DNA of 64,000 bases from Ancylobacter sp. WKF20. GTDB taxonomy: Bacteria; Pseudomonadota; Alphaproteobacteria; Rhizobiales; Xanthobacteraceae. Within the stretch, counting starts at the first letter, position 1. Every line of letters starts with the position of its first letter. Positions 50,260-57,432 of this stretch are shown here, in pieces. The stretch spans positions 2,608,501-2,672,500 of the forward strand of contig NZ_CP121679.1 of NCBI RefSeq assembly GCF_029760895.1, given 5' to 3'. The notes under the pieces are model-generated. The model was given only the letters and a program-made list of their open reading frames with translations. It was not told the origin of the DNA and searched no databases. Both the position numbers and the translations under genes were made by a program.

Positions 50260-52028
50260 TCCCGGTCCTGTTGCATCAGGCCGCAACCGGCCATGCCTCC
50301 GAGGACGCGCGCCCGCGCGCCGACAAGGCAACTGACGGCGGCGATTTCGGCGAGCTGCTCAACGCCCTCTCGGACGTTACGGGAAAGCCAGCACCCCAGC
50401 CGGACCGGCAGGGCGAGACCTCGCAGCGGGCGATACCGGCCGATGCCGAACCGGCCGCCGACGCCAAACCGGCGGCACCGAAGGCGGAGAGCGACGCGCC
50501 GACGCTGATGGACCGCCTGAACGCCTTGCTGCACCGCGCCGGACCTGACGCGCGTCCCGAGCCGGCACGGGCGGCGAACCCCGTTGCCGCCAATGATACC
50601 GGCAAGCCCACCGCCATGCCCGCCATGGTGCCGGCGGAACCGTCCGCCGAGACGCCGGCCAAGATGTCCGCCAACACGTCAGCCAACACGCCCGCGCAGC
50701 CGCGCGCGGCAACGCCGCCGGATGTGTCGGCAAAGCAGGGCCTGGCACTTGAGCCTGCCCTGCCGGAGACGAAGGAAGTCGCTCCCCAACGTCCGACGCC
50801 GCATGCTGAGAATGCCGAAGCCGGCCATCATGCCCGGGCCGCCCTGAGCGGGAACCCTGCCCCAAAACTGCCGGAGAGCGAGGAAGCGCTTCCGACGGCA
50901 TCGCGGACGCCGGCCGAAACGTCACCGCGCGAGCGAAATGGCGTGCTGCTGGACGACGTGTCGGAGGTGGTGGAGATGGTCTCGACCGCCGGCGCCGAGA
51001 TGGCCAACGCGGCGACGGCCCGCCTGCCCATGCGAGAGGCGACGCCCGAAACGCTGCTCGGTCGGTTGATCGACCCGCCGATGCGCGGCGCGGTAGAGAT
51101 GCAACCAGCGCCGGAGGCGGCCGAACCGGCCAACCCGCTGCCGCTGCGCATCCTGCTGCGTGAGACGCATTTCGCTCCGGTGACAACGGTGGAGGCCGCG
51201 AAGGTCGCGCTCGCCGGCACCCCGCCCGCCTTCGAGATCCCCGACAGCCCCAGCACCGGAGCGGCGCCCGCCCTCGCCCCGGCAATGGCCCCCGTCCTGC
51301 CGGAAACGGCGGCTGCTGCCATGCCGGAACCGCGCCTGCCGCGCGCCGAGCCGACGCGCCCGGCCACCGCCAGCGAGACGCCTGACCCTGATACGGCGCG
51401 GGATGAGACGGTCATGCCGGAGACGGCGCCCCGCGCGGTGCGCCGTGAGGACGCCCGCGCGGCACTGGCGGTCGAGGCGCCCGCACTCGGCGCCGCGTCC
51501 GCCCCCGCCACGACCCCCACAATGGCCGCAGCACCGACCTCTCTTGCCCCCGTGCTCGGCACACCGTCCGAGCAGGTCGGCGCGGCGATCCAGCGGGCGG
51601 GCGCCCTGCCCTTCGGTGGTGGCAGCGCTTTCGAGACCGCCGCGCGCGGCCCGGTGCGCATTCTCGAAATCCAGCTTCACCCGGTCGAACTGGGCGTCGT
51701 GACGGTGCGCCTGCGCAATGGCCGCGACGGCCTCGAGATCCGCGTGCAGGCGGCCCGCGCCGAGACGGCACAGCTGCTCGCGCAGGATCGCGGTGCGCTG
51801 CTCGCCAGCCTGTCCGAGCACGGCCATGCGCCAGCGGACCTCACCATCACTTCGATCAGCGCCAGCGCTGGCCTCACCGGCCATGATGTGCGCGTGGCCC
51901 CCACCACCCCCTGGCGCGCTCCCGATGAGGATGCCGGCGAACGCCAGTCGCATTCCGGAGCACGCCGTGACGAACGCCAGCAACAAAACCCGGCTGACCG
52001 CGATACTGACGACGGCGCTGCTGAGTAG
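50256..52028 (+). CDS. fliK: Flagellar hook-length control protein FliK (MotD in rhizobia)
   Basis: The 590-residue protein is mostly Ala/Pro/Glu-rich, disordered ruler-like sequence. It ends in a Flg_hook domain (GPVRILEIQLHPVELGVVTVRLRNGRDGLEIRVQAARAETAQLLAQDRGALLASLSEHG) that triggers the FlhB specificity switch. The motB-motC-fliK order matches rhizobia. The downstream transglycosylase start lies inside its 3' end. Confidence 0.88.
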   Translation: MIPVLLHQAATGHASEDARPRADKATDGGDFGELLNALSDVTGKPAPQPDRQGETSQRAIPADAEPAADAKPAAPKAESDAPTLMDRLNALLHRAGPDARPEPARAANPVAANDTGKPTAMPAMVPAEPSAETPAKMSANTSANTPAQPRAATPPDVSAKQGLALEPALPETKEVAPQRPTPHAENAEAGHHARAALSGNPAPKLPESEEALPTASRTPAETSPRERNGVLLDDVSEVVEMVSTAGAEMANAATARLPMREATPETLLGRLIDPPMRGAVEMQPAPEAAEPANPLPLRILLRETHFAPVTTVEAAKVALAGTPPAFEIPDSPSTGAAPALAPAMAPVLPETAAAAMPEPRLPRAEPTRPATASETPDPDTARDETVMPETAPRAVRREDARAALAVEAPALGAASAPATTPTMAAAPTSLAPVLGTPSEQVGAAIQRAGALPFGGGSAFETAARGPVRILEIQLHPVELGVVTVRLRNGRDGLEIRVQAARAETAQLLAQDRGALLASLSEHGHAPADLTITSISASAGLTGHDVRVAPTTPWRAPDEDAGERQSHSGARRDERQQQNPADRDTDDGAAE

Positions 52029-52548
52029 CCTTGCTGTCACGGTGACGCCGGCCCGCGCGCTCGGGCCCTGCGAGGCGGCGATGCAGCACGCCTCGGTGCG
52101 CCATGGCGTGCCGCTGGCGATCCTCTACGCGGTCGGCATGACGGAAACCGGGGGCGCCGGCTATCTCAAGCCCTACGCCATGAATGCGGCCGGCAAGAGC
52201 TACATCGCGTCGAGCGCCGCCGAAGGTCTGCGCAAGCTGGACGAGTATCGCGCCCGCGGCGTCACGCTGGTCGATCTCGGCTGCATGCAGATCAATTACC
52301 GCTGGCACGGCGAGAAATTCGCCAGCCCGGCGCAGATGTTTGATCCCGAGCGGAACGTCGATTACGCCGCCCGCTTCCTCGCCGAGCTGAAACAGCGCCA
52401 TGGCAACTGGACCATGGCGGCCGCCCGCTACAATGCCGGGCCGGACAATAACCCCGCGCAGAAGCGCTATGTCTGCGCGGTGATCCGCAACCTGGTGCGC
52501 TCGGGCTTCGGAAGCTGGACGCCCCAGTCGCAGGCCTTCTGCGCCTGA
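51967..52548 (+). CDS. Flagellar-locus lytic transglycosylase (SLT domain)
   Basis: The 193-residue secreted protein uses a GTG start at 51967, with GGAG at 51957-51960; the frame is open further upstream but lacks a signal there. It has a signal peptide (cleavage near ARALG), a catalytic Glu in YAVGMTETGG, LVDLGCMQINYRWH and RYNAGPDNN, the SLT motifs, and four Cys. It overlaps fliK by 62 bases. It likely opens peptidoglycan for the rod, replacing the hydrolase half missing from the FlgJ-like protein. Confidence 0.85.
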   Translation: MTNASNKTRLTAILTTALLSSLAVTVTPARALGPCEAAMQHASVRHGVPLAILYAVGMTETGGAGYLKPYAMNAAGKSYIASSAAEGLRKLDEYRARGVTLVDLGCMQINYRWHGEKFASPAQMFDPERNVDYAARFLAELKQRHGNWTMAAARYNAGPDNNPAQKRYVCAVIRNLVRSGFGSWTPQSQAFCA

Positions 52549-52640
52549 TCCCATTCCCCTGATTTAAGGCCTCTGTCAGCGCCTCCGGCGGCCGCCGGCG
52601 GCGGCGCGACGCATGATTGGCTCGCTCGCGTACAAACGAC

Positions 52641-52672
52641 AAAACCCGGCCGCGAGGGCGCGCGGCCGGGTT
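52641..52672. terminator. Convergent terminator between slt and cheZ
   Basis: AACCCGGCCGCG (52643-52654) pairs perfectly with CGCGGCCGGGTT (52661-52672) around a 6-base loop. On the minus strand TTTTG follows the stem, so it mainly serves cheZ; on the plus strand only TT follows. Confidence 0.8.
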
Positions 52673-52692
52673 CGATCGGGTGGAGTGTCAGA

Positions 52693-53442
52693 TCAGGCGA
52701 AGAGCGAGTCGATGTCGTTCTGCGAGACGACGTTGACCTCGTCGGCCAGCGCCGGGCCATTGAGCAGCGCGGCGTCGCCCTCGCGGTTGTCGCCGATCTC
52801 CTCGGCGATGCGGGCGATCTCCTGCTCGGCGCCCCAGATCTCCGCCATGCGCGCCATTTTCTCTTCGATGAAGATCATGAGCTGCACGACCTTGCGGATG
52901 CGCTGGCCGCTAATGTCCTGGAAGTTGCACGCCTCGAAGATGCGGGTGGCATAGGTCTGGATGGCGCGGGCGGTCGCCTTCTTGGAGCCTTCGAGCTCCT
53001 CGATCAGGCTCGCCGCGGCGCCGTCGATGTTCTCGGCCATCTGAAGGATGTCCTCGGTCGCCGCCTCGGTGTCGGCGATGACGGCATCCAGCTCGTCGGT
53101 GGCGCGGTTGAACTGGGCACCCTTCACATTGGTCGTCTGGATCGAGGCGAGCTCGTGCTTGGTGCTGTCGATCGCCTCGCGGATCGCCTCGATGTCCAGC
53201 CACATGGATTTGGCCGGGCCGTTCTGGGCGACCTCGGAACTGCGGTTGCGGTTGAAGCGGGCGAGCGTGTCGCGAAGCGCCTGCAGCTCATCGAAAATGC
53301 GCTCCACCTGGGTGGCGATCGGCCCCGCCGTAGAGGACGGCGCGGGGGCCGGCGCCGCGACGGGAATGGAAGCCGCAAGCTCCGACCCGCTGGGTTGTAC
53401 AGGGTTCATTTCGATGCGAAAGGGTCGGCGAGTGGAAGACAT
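52693..53442 (-). CDS. cheZ: CheZ-family protein phosphatase
   Basis: The 249-residue protein has a long helical hairpin and the CheZ motif IFEACNFQDISGQRIRKVVQLMIFIE, in which Asp and Gln of QDISGQR correspond to the catalytic pair that dephosphorylates CheY-P. The C-terminal peptide VVSQNDIDSLFA matches the CheY-binding tail. The start at 53442 has GGAG seven bases upstream. It diverges from the stand-alone cheY, its likely partner. Confidence 0.85.
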   Translation of the reverse strand: MSSTRRPFRIEMNPVQPSGSELAASIPVAAPAPAPSSTAGPIATQVERIFDELQALRDTLARFNRNRSSEVAQNGPAKSMWLDIEAIREAIDSTKHELASIQTTNVKGAQFNRATDELDAVIADTEAATEDILQMAENIDGAAASLIEELEGSKKATARAIQTYATRIFEACNFQDISGQRIRKVVQLMIFIEEKMARMAEIWGAEQEIARIAEEIGDNREGDAALLNGPALADEVNVVSQNDIDSLFA

Positions 53443-53527
53443 ACTAATCTCCGAGAATGCCAGTATTCGTGTGAATTATTCTATAAAGCGAACTTGGCAC
53501 ACCGTGAAGCACCCCCCATTTCACCTT

Positions 53528-53543
53528 GCAAGCCTCACGCAAG
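53528..53543 (+). promoter_or_regulatory. Direct-repeat box upstream of cheY (53.6 kb)
   Basis: GCAAG at 53528-53532 and 53539-53543 are exact repeats with CCTCAC between, matching the flagellar box. The element normally found 8 bases downstream is absent. It lies 85 bases before cheY and 86 bases from the divergent cheZ start, so it could serve either gene. Confidence 0.5.
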
Positions 53544-53627
53544 CAACCGGTTTCAAAAGGTAAAGCAACGACGGGGGCTGTTCCCCGTAATTGGGCAACA
53601 CGCATCAGCTTAAGAACGGAGCGAAGA

Positions 53628-54011
53628 ATGGCCGTGGATTTGTCGATGCCGGTTCTTGTGGTCGACGATTACAAGACCATGGTCCGGATCATCCGGAACC
53701 TGCTGAAGCAGATAGGCTTCGAGGACGTGGACGAGGCCGCCGATGGCGCCGAGGCCCTGGCGAAGCTTAAGGAGCGCCAGTACGGACTCGTGATTTCCGA
53801 CTGGAACATGGAGCCCATGACGGGCTACGAGCTGCTGAAACAGGTACGTGATGACTCGGTCCTGAATGCTCTGCCGTTCATCATGGTGACGGCTGAGGCC
53901 AAGTCGGAAAACGTGATCGCCGCCAAGAAGGCCGGCGTGAACAACTACATCGTCAAGCCCTTCAACGCGCAGACGCTGAAGAGCAAGATCGAGACCGTCT
54001 TCGAGGGCTGA
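53628..54011 (+). CDS. cheY: Chemotaxis response regulator CheY (stand-alone copy)
   Basis: The 127-residue receiver (MAVDLSMPVLVVDDYKTM) has phospho-Asp in LVISDWNMEPMTGYELL, Thr in FIMVTAEAKSENV and Lys in NYIVKPFN, very like classical motor-binding CheY. The start at 53628 has GGAG at 53618-53621. Placed beside cheZ and away from the che operon, it may be the copy that binds the switch, with the operon copy acting as phosphate sink. That division is inference. Confidence 0.93.
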   Translation: MAVDLSMPVLVVDDYKTMVRIIRNLLKQIGFEDVDEAADGAEALAKLKERQYGLVISDWNMEPMTGYELLKQVRDDSVLNALPFIMVTAEAKSENVIAAKKAGVNNYIVKPFNAQTLKSKIETVFEG

Positions 54012-54042
54012 TATCCGCCGGCCTTCAGGACCTCAGGTCACG

Positions 54043-54079
54043 ACGCCCTCCCGCCCGCCAGCGGGGGGGCGTTTTCATT
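54043..54079 (+). terminator. Rho-independent terminator after cheY
   Basis: ACGCCCTCCCGC (54043-54054) pairs with GCGGGGGGGCGT (54061-54072), 12 bp with one G-T pair, followed by TTTTCATTT. Confidence 0.9.
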
Positions 54080-54252
54080 TTGCAACATTCGCCCCATTCG
54101 TTTTGCGACATTTCACTCCATTTTAGCACCCAATCTGGCGCGGAACGTACTCCACATCCGAAGCAACTACGATTGAGTGGATGTATTTACCGACCTATTC
54201 ACTTCATCAACGGCGGGGCTGCAGAGCTCGGAAAGAAAAAACTCTGCAAGCC
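54078..54252 (+). promoter_or_regulatory. AT-rich ftcR upstream region: 23-bp direct repeat and leader stem-loop
   Basis: TTTTGC(A/G)ACATT begins at 54078 and again at 54101, with matching CCATT later in each unit: an imperfect direct repeat of period 23. Further down, GGCTGCAGAG (54217-54226) can pair with CTCTGC-AA-GCC (54242-54252) around an A-rich loop, shortly before the ribosome binding site GGGGAG (54266-54271). The region is clearly richer in A+T than its surroundings. It is the likely control region of the flagellar regulator. Confidence 0.5.
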
Positions 54253-54278
54253 AAGGTCAGTCGATGGGGAGTGCAAAG

Positions 54279-54953
54279 ATGTACATTATCGTTGATGATC
54301 GTTCCACGGTCACCGAAAGCTACGTTTCCAGTTTTTCTCGCGAAGGCTTCTCCAGTTTCGGCCTGGGTGAGGATGAGTTCAAGGATTGGATCGAGACCGC
54401 ATCGGACCAGGATCTGGCGGCGGTGGAAGGCTTCCTCCTCGGCGACTTCGAGCGCCGCCCGGCCTATCCCGATGTCATCCGCACCCACAGCCGCGCGCCC
54501 ATCCTGGCGCTGAGCGACCAGAAGTGCCTGACGCAGACGCTGGAACTGTTCACCGCCGGCATTGACGACGTGGTCCGCAAGCCCGTCCATGTCCGCGAGA
54601 TCGTCGCCCGCACGGACGCCATCTGGCGCCGGGTCAATTCCCTCACCGAGGTGCAGACGCCCGCCACCGGCCGCCTGAAGGTGTTCTTCGACGGCCGTGA
54701 CGCCGAGATCGACGGCGAGCCGCTGCCGCTGCCGCGCCGCGAGCGCCACATCCTCGAATATCTCGTGAAGAATGCCCGCAAGCGGGTCACCAAGACCCAG
54801 ATCTTCAACACCATCTACGGCATCTTCAACGATGACGTGGACGAGAGTGTCGTCGAGGGCCACATGAGCAAGCTGCGCAAGAAGCTGCGCATGAAGCTCG
54901 GCTACGACGTCATCGACGCCAAGCGTTACCTCGGCTACCAGTTCGTGGGCTGA
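54279..54953 (+). CDS. ftcR: FtcR/Rem-type flagellar transcriptional regulator (OmpR-like)
   Basis: The 224-residue protein starts at MYIIVDDRS. It has a receiver-like domain (1-120) and an OmpR-type winged helix (about 130-224: LPLPRRERHILEYLVKNARKRVTKTQIF, DDVDESVVEGHMSKLRKKL, RYLGYQF). It closely resembles Brucella FtcR and Sinorhizobium Rem, activators of flagellar genes. In the receiver, Asp6-Asp7, Ser79 and Lys101 (VVRKPVH) are present, but no Asp is found at the phosphorylation position near residue 50 (AAVEGFLLG). It may work without phosphorylation. It is a strong candidate to bind the repeat boxes in this locus. Confidence 0.88.
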   Translation: MYIIVDDRSTVTESYVSSFSREGFSSFGLGEDEFKDWIETASDQDLAAVEGFLLGDFERRPAYPDVIRTHSRAPILALSDQKCLTQTLELFTAGIDDVVRKPVHVREIVARTDAIWRRVNSLTEVQTPATGRLKVFFDGRDAEIDGEPLPLPRRERHILEYLVKNARKRVTKTQIFNTIYGIFNDDVDESVVEGHMSKLRKKLRMKLGYDVIDAKRYLGYQFVG

Positions 54954-54960
54954 TGAAGGG

Positions 54961-54986
54961 TGCCGCCAGCCCGCGGGCCGGCGGCA
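54961..54986. terminator. Hairpin between convergent ftcR and receiver-MarR genes
   Basis: TGCCGCC and GGCGGCA flank a GC-rich inner palindrome, forming a strong hairpin in the 39-base gap between convergent genes. No T-run follows on either strand, so terminator function is uncertain. Confidence 0.4.
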
Positions 54987-54992
54987 ATCGGA

Positions 54993-55808
54993 TCAATCCA
55001 GAGGCAGACCGAGACGTTCGGCCTGTCGCTTGACGAAGGCCTCCATGCGGGAGCGGCCGAGATCGGTCAGTTCCACGATGATGCGCCGGCGATCCATGGG
55101 ATCGGGCCGGCGGTCCAGCAGGCCCGCTTCCTTCAGCTCATCAATCCGGCGTAGTGCCGTCGTCGTCGGGGCGCCCGACGCGATGCACAGACTCGTCACC
55201 GAAATGGGACGTCCGCTCGCTTCCGCCACGGCGAGGTCGAGCAGCATGTCCCAGGCCGGGTCCGAGAACAGGCCGGACTGGAAGATGGCGTCGCGGTCGG
55301 CACGCGCGGCCACCAGTGCCTTCAGGTAATTGGGCCGGTTGACCGGCTTGGCCGGCACCGCATCGCCACCACCATTGCCATTGGCAACGGCCGCTGCCGC
55401 CTTCTGGCTGTCCTCGACCAACGCCAGCGCCCGGCGAATGGAATGAGCGACCTCCTCCGGCAGAACGGGTTTCTGCAGGAAGTCCACCGCGTTCAACCGC
55501 AGCGCGCCAACCGCTCGGTCGAGCGAGGCGTGGCCGGTGATGATGATGGTGGCAAGCGGCCGCTTCTGGCGCAGCATGGTCAGCTTTTGCAAAAGCTCGA
55601 TCCCGTCGATGCGCGGCATCTGGAGATCGGTCACCACCACCTGGAGCTGTTCGTTGCGCTGGACAAGGTCGATCGCCGCGACCGGCGTCTCGGCCGTCAA
55701 CACCGGCAACCCGAGCGATGCCAGCCCCTCGCTCAATTCGATGAGCACATCGGGATCGTCATCCACCAGGAGAACACGGGGCTTCTCCGTCTGATCGTCA
55801 TTCATCAC
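54993..55808 (-). CDS. Response regulator with receiver and MarR-like winged-helix output
   Basis: The 271-residue protein joins a canonical receiver (VLLVDDDPDVLIEL, phospho-Asp in VVVTDLQMPRIDG, Thr in IIITGHAS, Lys in FLQKPVLPEE) to a Gly-rich linker (about 140-155) and a winged helix resembling MarR proteins (ISVTSLCIASGAPTTTALRRIDELKEAGLL with wing RPDPMDRRRIIVELTDLG). A MarR-type output on a receiver is much rarer than OmpR or NarL types. It overlaps the receiver-EAL gene by four bases and is last in a five-gene operon. Confidence 0.8.
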   Translation of the reverse strand: MMNDDQTEKPRVLLVDDDPDVLIELSEGLASLGLPVLTAETPVAAIDLVQRNEQLQVVVTDLQMPRIDGIELLQKLTMLRQKRPLATIIITGHASLDRAVGALRLNAVDFLQKPVLPEEVAHSIRRALALVEDSQKAAAAVANGNGGGDAVPAKPVNRPNYLKALVAARADRDAIFQSGLFSDPAWDMLLDLAVAEASGRPISVTSLCIASGAPTTTALRRIDELKEAGLLDRRPDPMDRRRIIVELTDLGRSRMEAFVKRQAERLGLPLD

Positions 55809-57022
55809 GCGGCCGTCATACCCCCGTTAACTGACAGGCACCCATCGTCGGCTCGGTTGAGCAACGCCATGATACCGTCAGCCGGCAGCTTATGGGAAAC
55901 AAGAAATCCCTGTAGATAATCAACCCCTACTTTACGGACGCGCTCAAGATCTTCCCGCGTCTCCACGCCCTCGGCGACCACTTTCAGGCCGAGCTGGTGG
56001 CCGAGCGCCGAGAGCGAGGCGATGATGCGCCGGGGCTTTGCCCAGTCGCGTGCCTGCCGCAGCAGTTCCAGATCGATCTTGATCGCGGTCACCGGCAGCT
56101 TGGCGAGCTGCATCAGCCCGCTCTGACGCTGCCCGACATCGTCGAGCGCCAGGCCGAAGCCGGCAAGACGCAGGCGCGCCAGCGTGGTGAGGGCGCTGGC
56201 GGAGCTGTCATAGACTGCGTCTTCCGGCAGTTCGAGCACCACGCGCTGCGGCGGGACGCCATGACGGGCGACGATCGCGCCGATACGCACCACCGCATCC
56301 GGGGTGAGCAGCACCTGGAGCGGCATGTTCACGCTGACCAACCCATTATGACCGGCCGCCGTCCAGCGGGCGCAGAGCGCGGCGGCGGCATCGAGCACCT
56401 GGTAGCTGAGATCGATCAGCATCTGCGGCGCCTCTTCCAGCGCGGCAATGATCTGCGGTGGCCTGACCGAGCCGAAACCGTCGAGCTGATTGCCGAGCAG
56501 CGCCTCGGCGCCGACAAAACCGAGATCGGAGGCGCGTACCAGCGGCTGGAACATGACCGGCAGCGCCTGCCGGGCCAGCGCGGCCGCCACCGCCTCGCGG
56601 ATCTGCTCGGCATTCTGCGCCATCAGCGCCGAGTCGCCGGCGGGCAGCGTGGTCGGGCGTCGGGCAAGGCTGAGCAACTCTTCCACCTCGATGGGTTTTT
56701 CCAGCGCGCCGAGCACCGTAAGGCCGGTCAGCCGGCCGAGATCACCCGCCGCGCGCAGCAATTCCTCGCCATTGCCGCTGATGAAGATGACGCGCGGCGG
56801 CTGGGGAAGCCCCGCCAGCGGCGCGAGAATGCCGAAGCCGTCAATGGACGGGAGCGCGAGATCGAGTACCAGCACGTCAGCCCGCGCGAAGGCGGCGAGC
56901 GGTACCGCCATGGGATTGCCCGCACCCTCGACCACGCAGCCGGAGGCGGCGAGAGCTTCCATCAGCGCCTCGCGAAACTCGACATCGTCATCAAGGACGA
57001 AGAATGACGGGCCCGCCGTCAC
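55805..57022 (-). CDS. Receiver-EAL domain protein (candidate c-di-GMP phosphodiesterase)
   Basis: The 405-residue protein has a receiver (FFVLDDDVEF, Asp in VLVLDLALPSIDG, Ser in IFISGNGE, Lys in LEKPIE) and an EAL domain (about 145-395). Catalytic positions are mostly kept: Glu in GAEALL, Asn in VSVNMP, Glu in VLELPE, Asp-Asp in LALDDVG, Lys in AIKIDLELL, Glu in VVAEGVET and Gln in LQGFLVS. The loop usually reading DDFGTGYS is DDVGQRQS here, which could reduce activity or change its control. Output would be c-di-GMP level, relevant to the neighbouring flagellar locus. Confidence 0.85.
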   Translation of the reverse strand: MTAGPSFFVLDDDVEFREALMEALAASGCVVEGAGNPMAVPLAAFARADVLVLDLALPSIDGFGILAPLAGLPQPPRVIFISGNGEELLRAAGDLGRLTGLTVLGALEKPIEVEELLSLARRPTTLPAGDSALMAQNAEQIREAVAAALARQALPVMFQPLVRASDLGFVGAEALLGNQLDGFGSVRPPQIIAALEEAPQMLIDLSYQVLDAAAALCARWTAAGHNGLVSVNMPLQVLLTPDAVVRIGAIVARHGVPPQRVVLELPEDAVYDSSASALTTLARLRLAGFGLALDDVGQRQSGLMQLAKLPVTAIKIDLELLRQARDWAKPRRIIASLSALGHQLGLKVVAEGVETREDLERVRKVGVDYLQGFLVSHKLPADGIMALLNRADDGCLSVNGGMTAA

Positions 57023-57024
57023 GC

Positions 57025-57423
57025 TCAGCTCCCCGTGTCGGGCGCGAGGTGCGTGGCCAGGAACTCGTCAATGGTGAGCAGAAGCGCGTCAGGATCGACC
57101 GGCTTCACATAAAGATAATCGCACATGAAATCCCCCGCGCGCGCCGTATCCATGACATGGCCCGTGATGATGATGGTCATCAGGGGACGTTCGCTGTCCG
57201 GCAGTTCCCGCGCGACGGCGACGACCTGCGCCCCGTCGAAATCGGAGATCCGCAGATCGGTGATCAGAACGAGCGGGGCCAGCCCGCTTCGGAGCTTCTC
57301 GACCGCCGCCATGCCGGTCACGCAGACATCGACCTTCCAACCATTGCCTTCAAAGAATTCGCCAAGTTCATTGGCGAGTTCCTCTTCGTCGTCGCAGATG
57401 AGAATGGTCCGAGGCTGACTCAT
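57025..57423 (-). CDS. Single-domain response regulator (receiver only)
   Basis: The 132-residue protein is one receiver domain: ILICDDEEELANEL, Asp in LVLITDLRISDFDG, Thr in IIITGHVMD, Lys in DYLYVKPVD. It has no output domain and probably relays phosphate between the adjacent kinase and the receiver-EAL or receiver-MarR proteins, or acts as a sink. It lies 9 bases after the kinase gene and 2 before the EAL gene. Confidence 0.88.
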   Translation of the reverse strand: MSQPRTILICDDEEELANELGEFFEGNGWKVDVCVTGMAAVEKLRSGLAPLVLITDLRISDFDGAQVVAVARELPDSERPLMTIIITGHVMDTARAGDFMCDYLYVKPVDPDALLLTIDEFLATHLAPDTGS

Positions 57424-57432
57424 TGCGGCGGC

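Noticed and set aside
53494..53512. Sigma-54-like TGGCAC...AAGC sequence between cheZ and cheY
   Set aside because: The GG to GC spacing is 11 bases, not the 10 required, and the TTGC part is not matched.
54078..54123. Period-23 repeats as the start of a CRISPR array
   Set aside because: Only two imperfect units without spacers, and no cas genes in the window.
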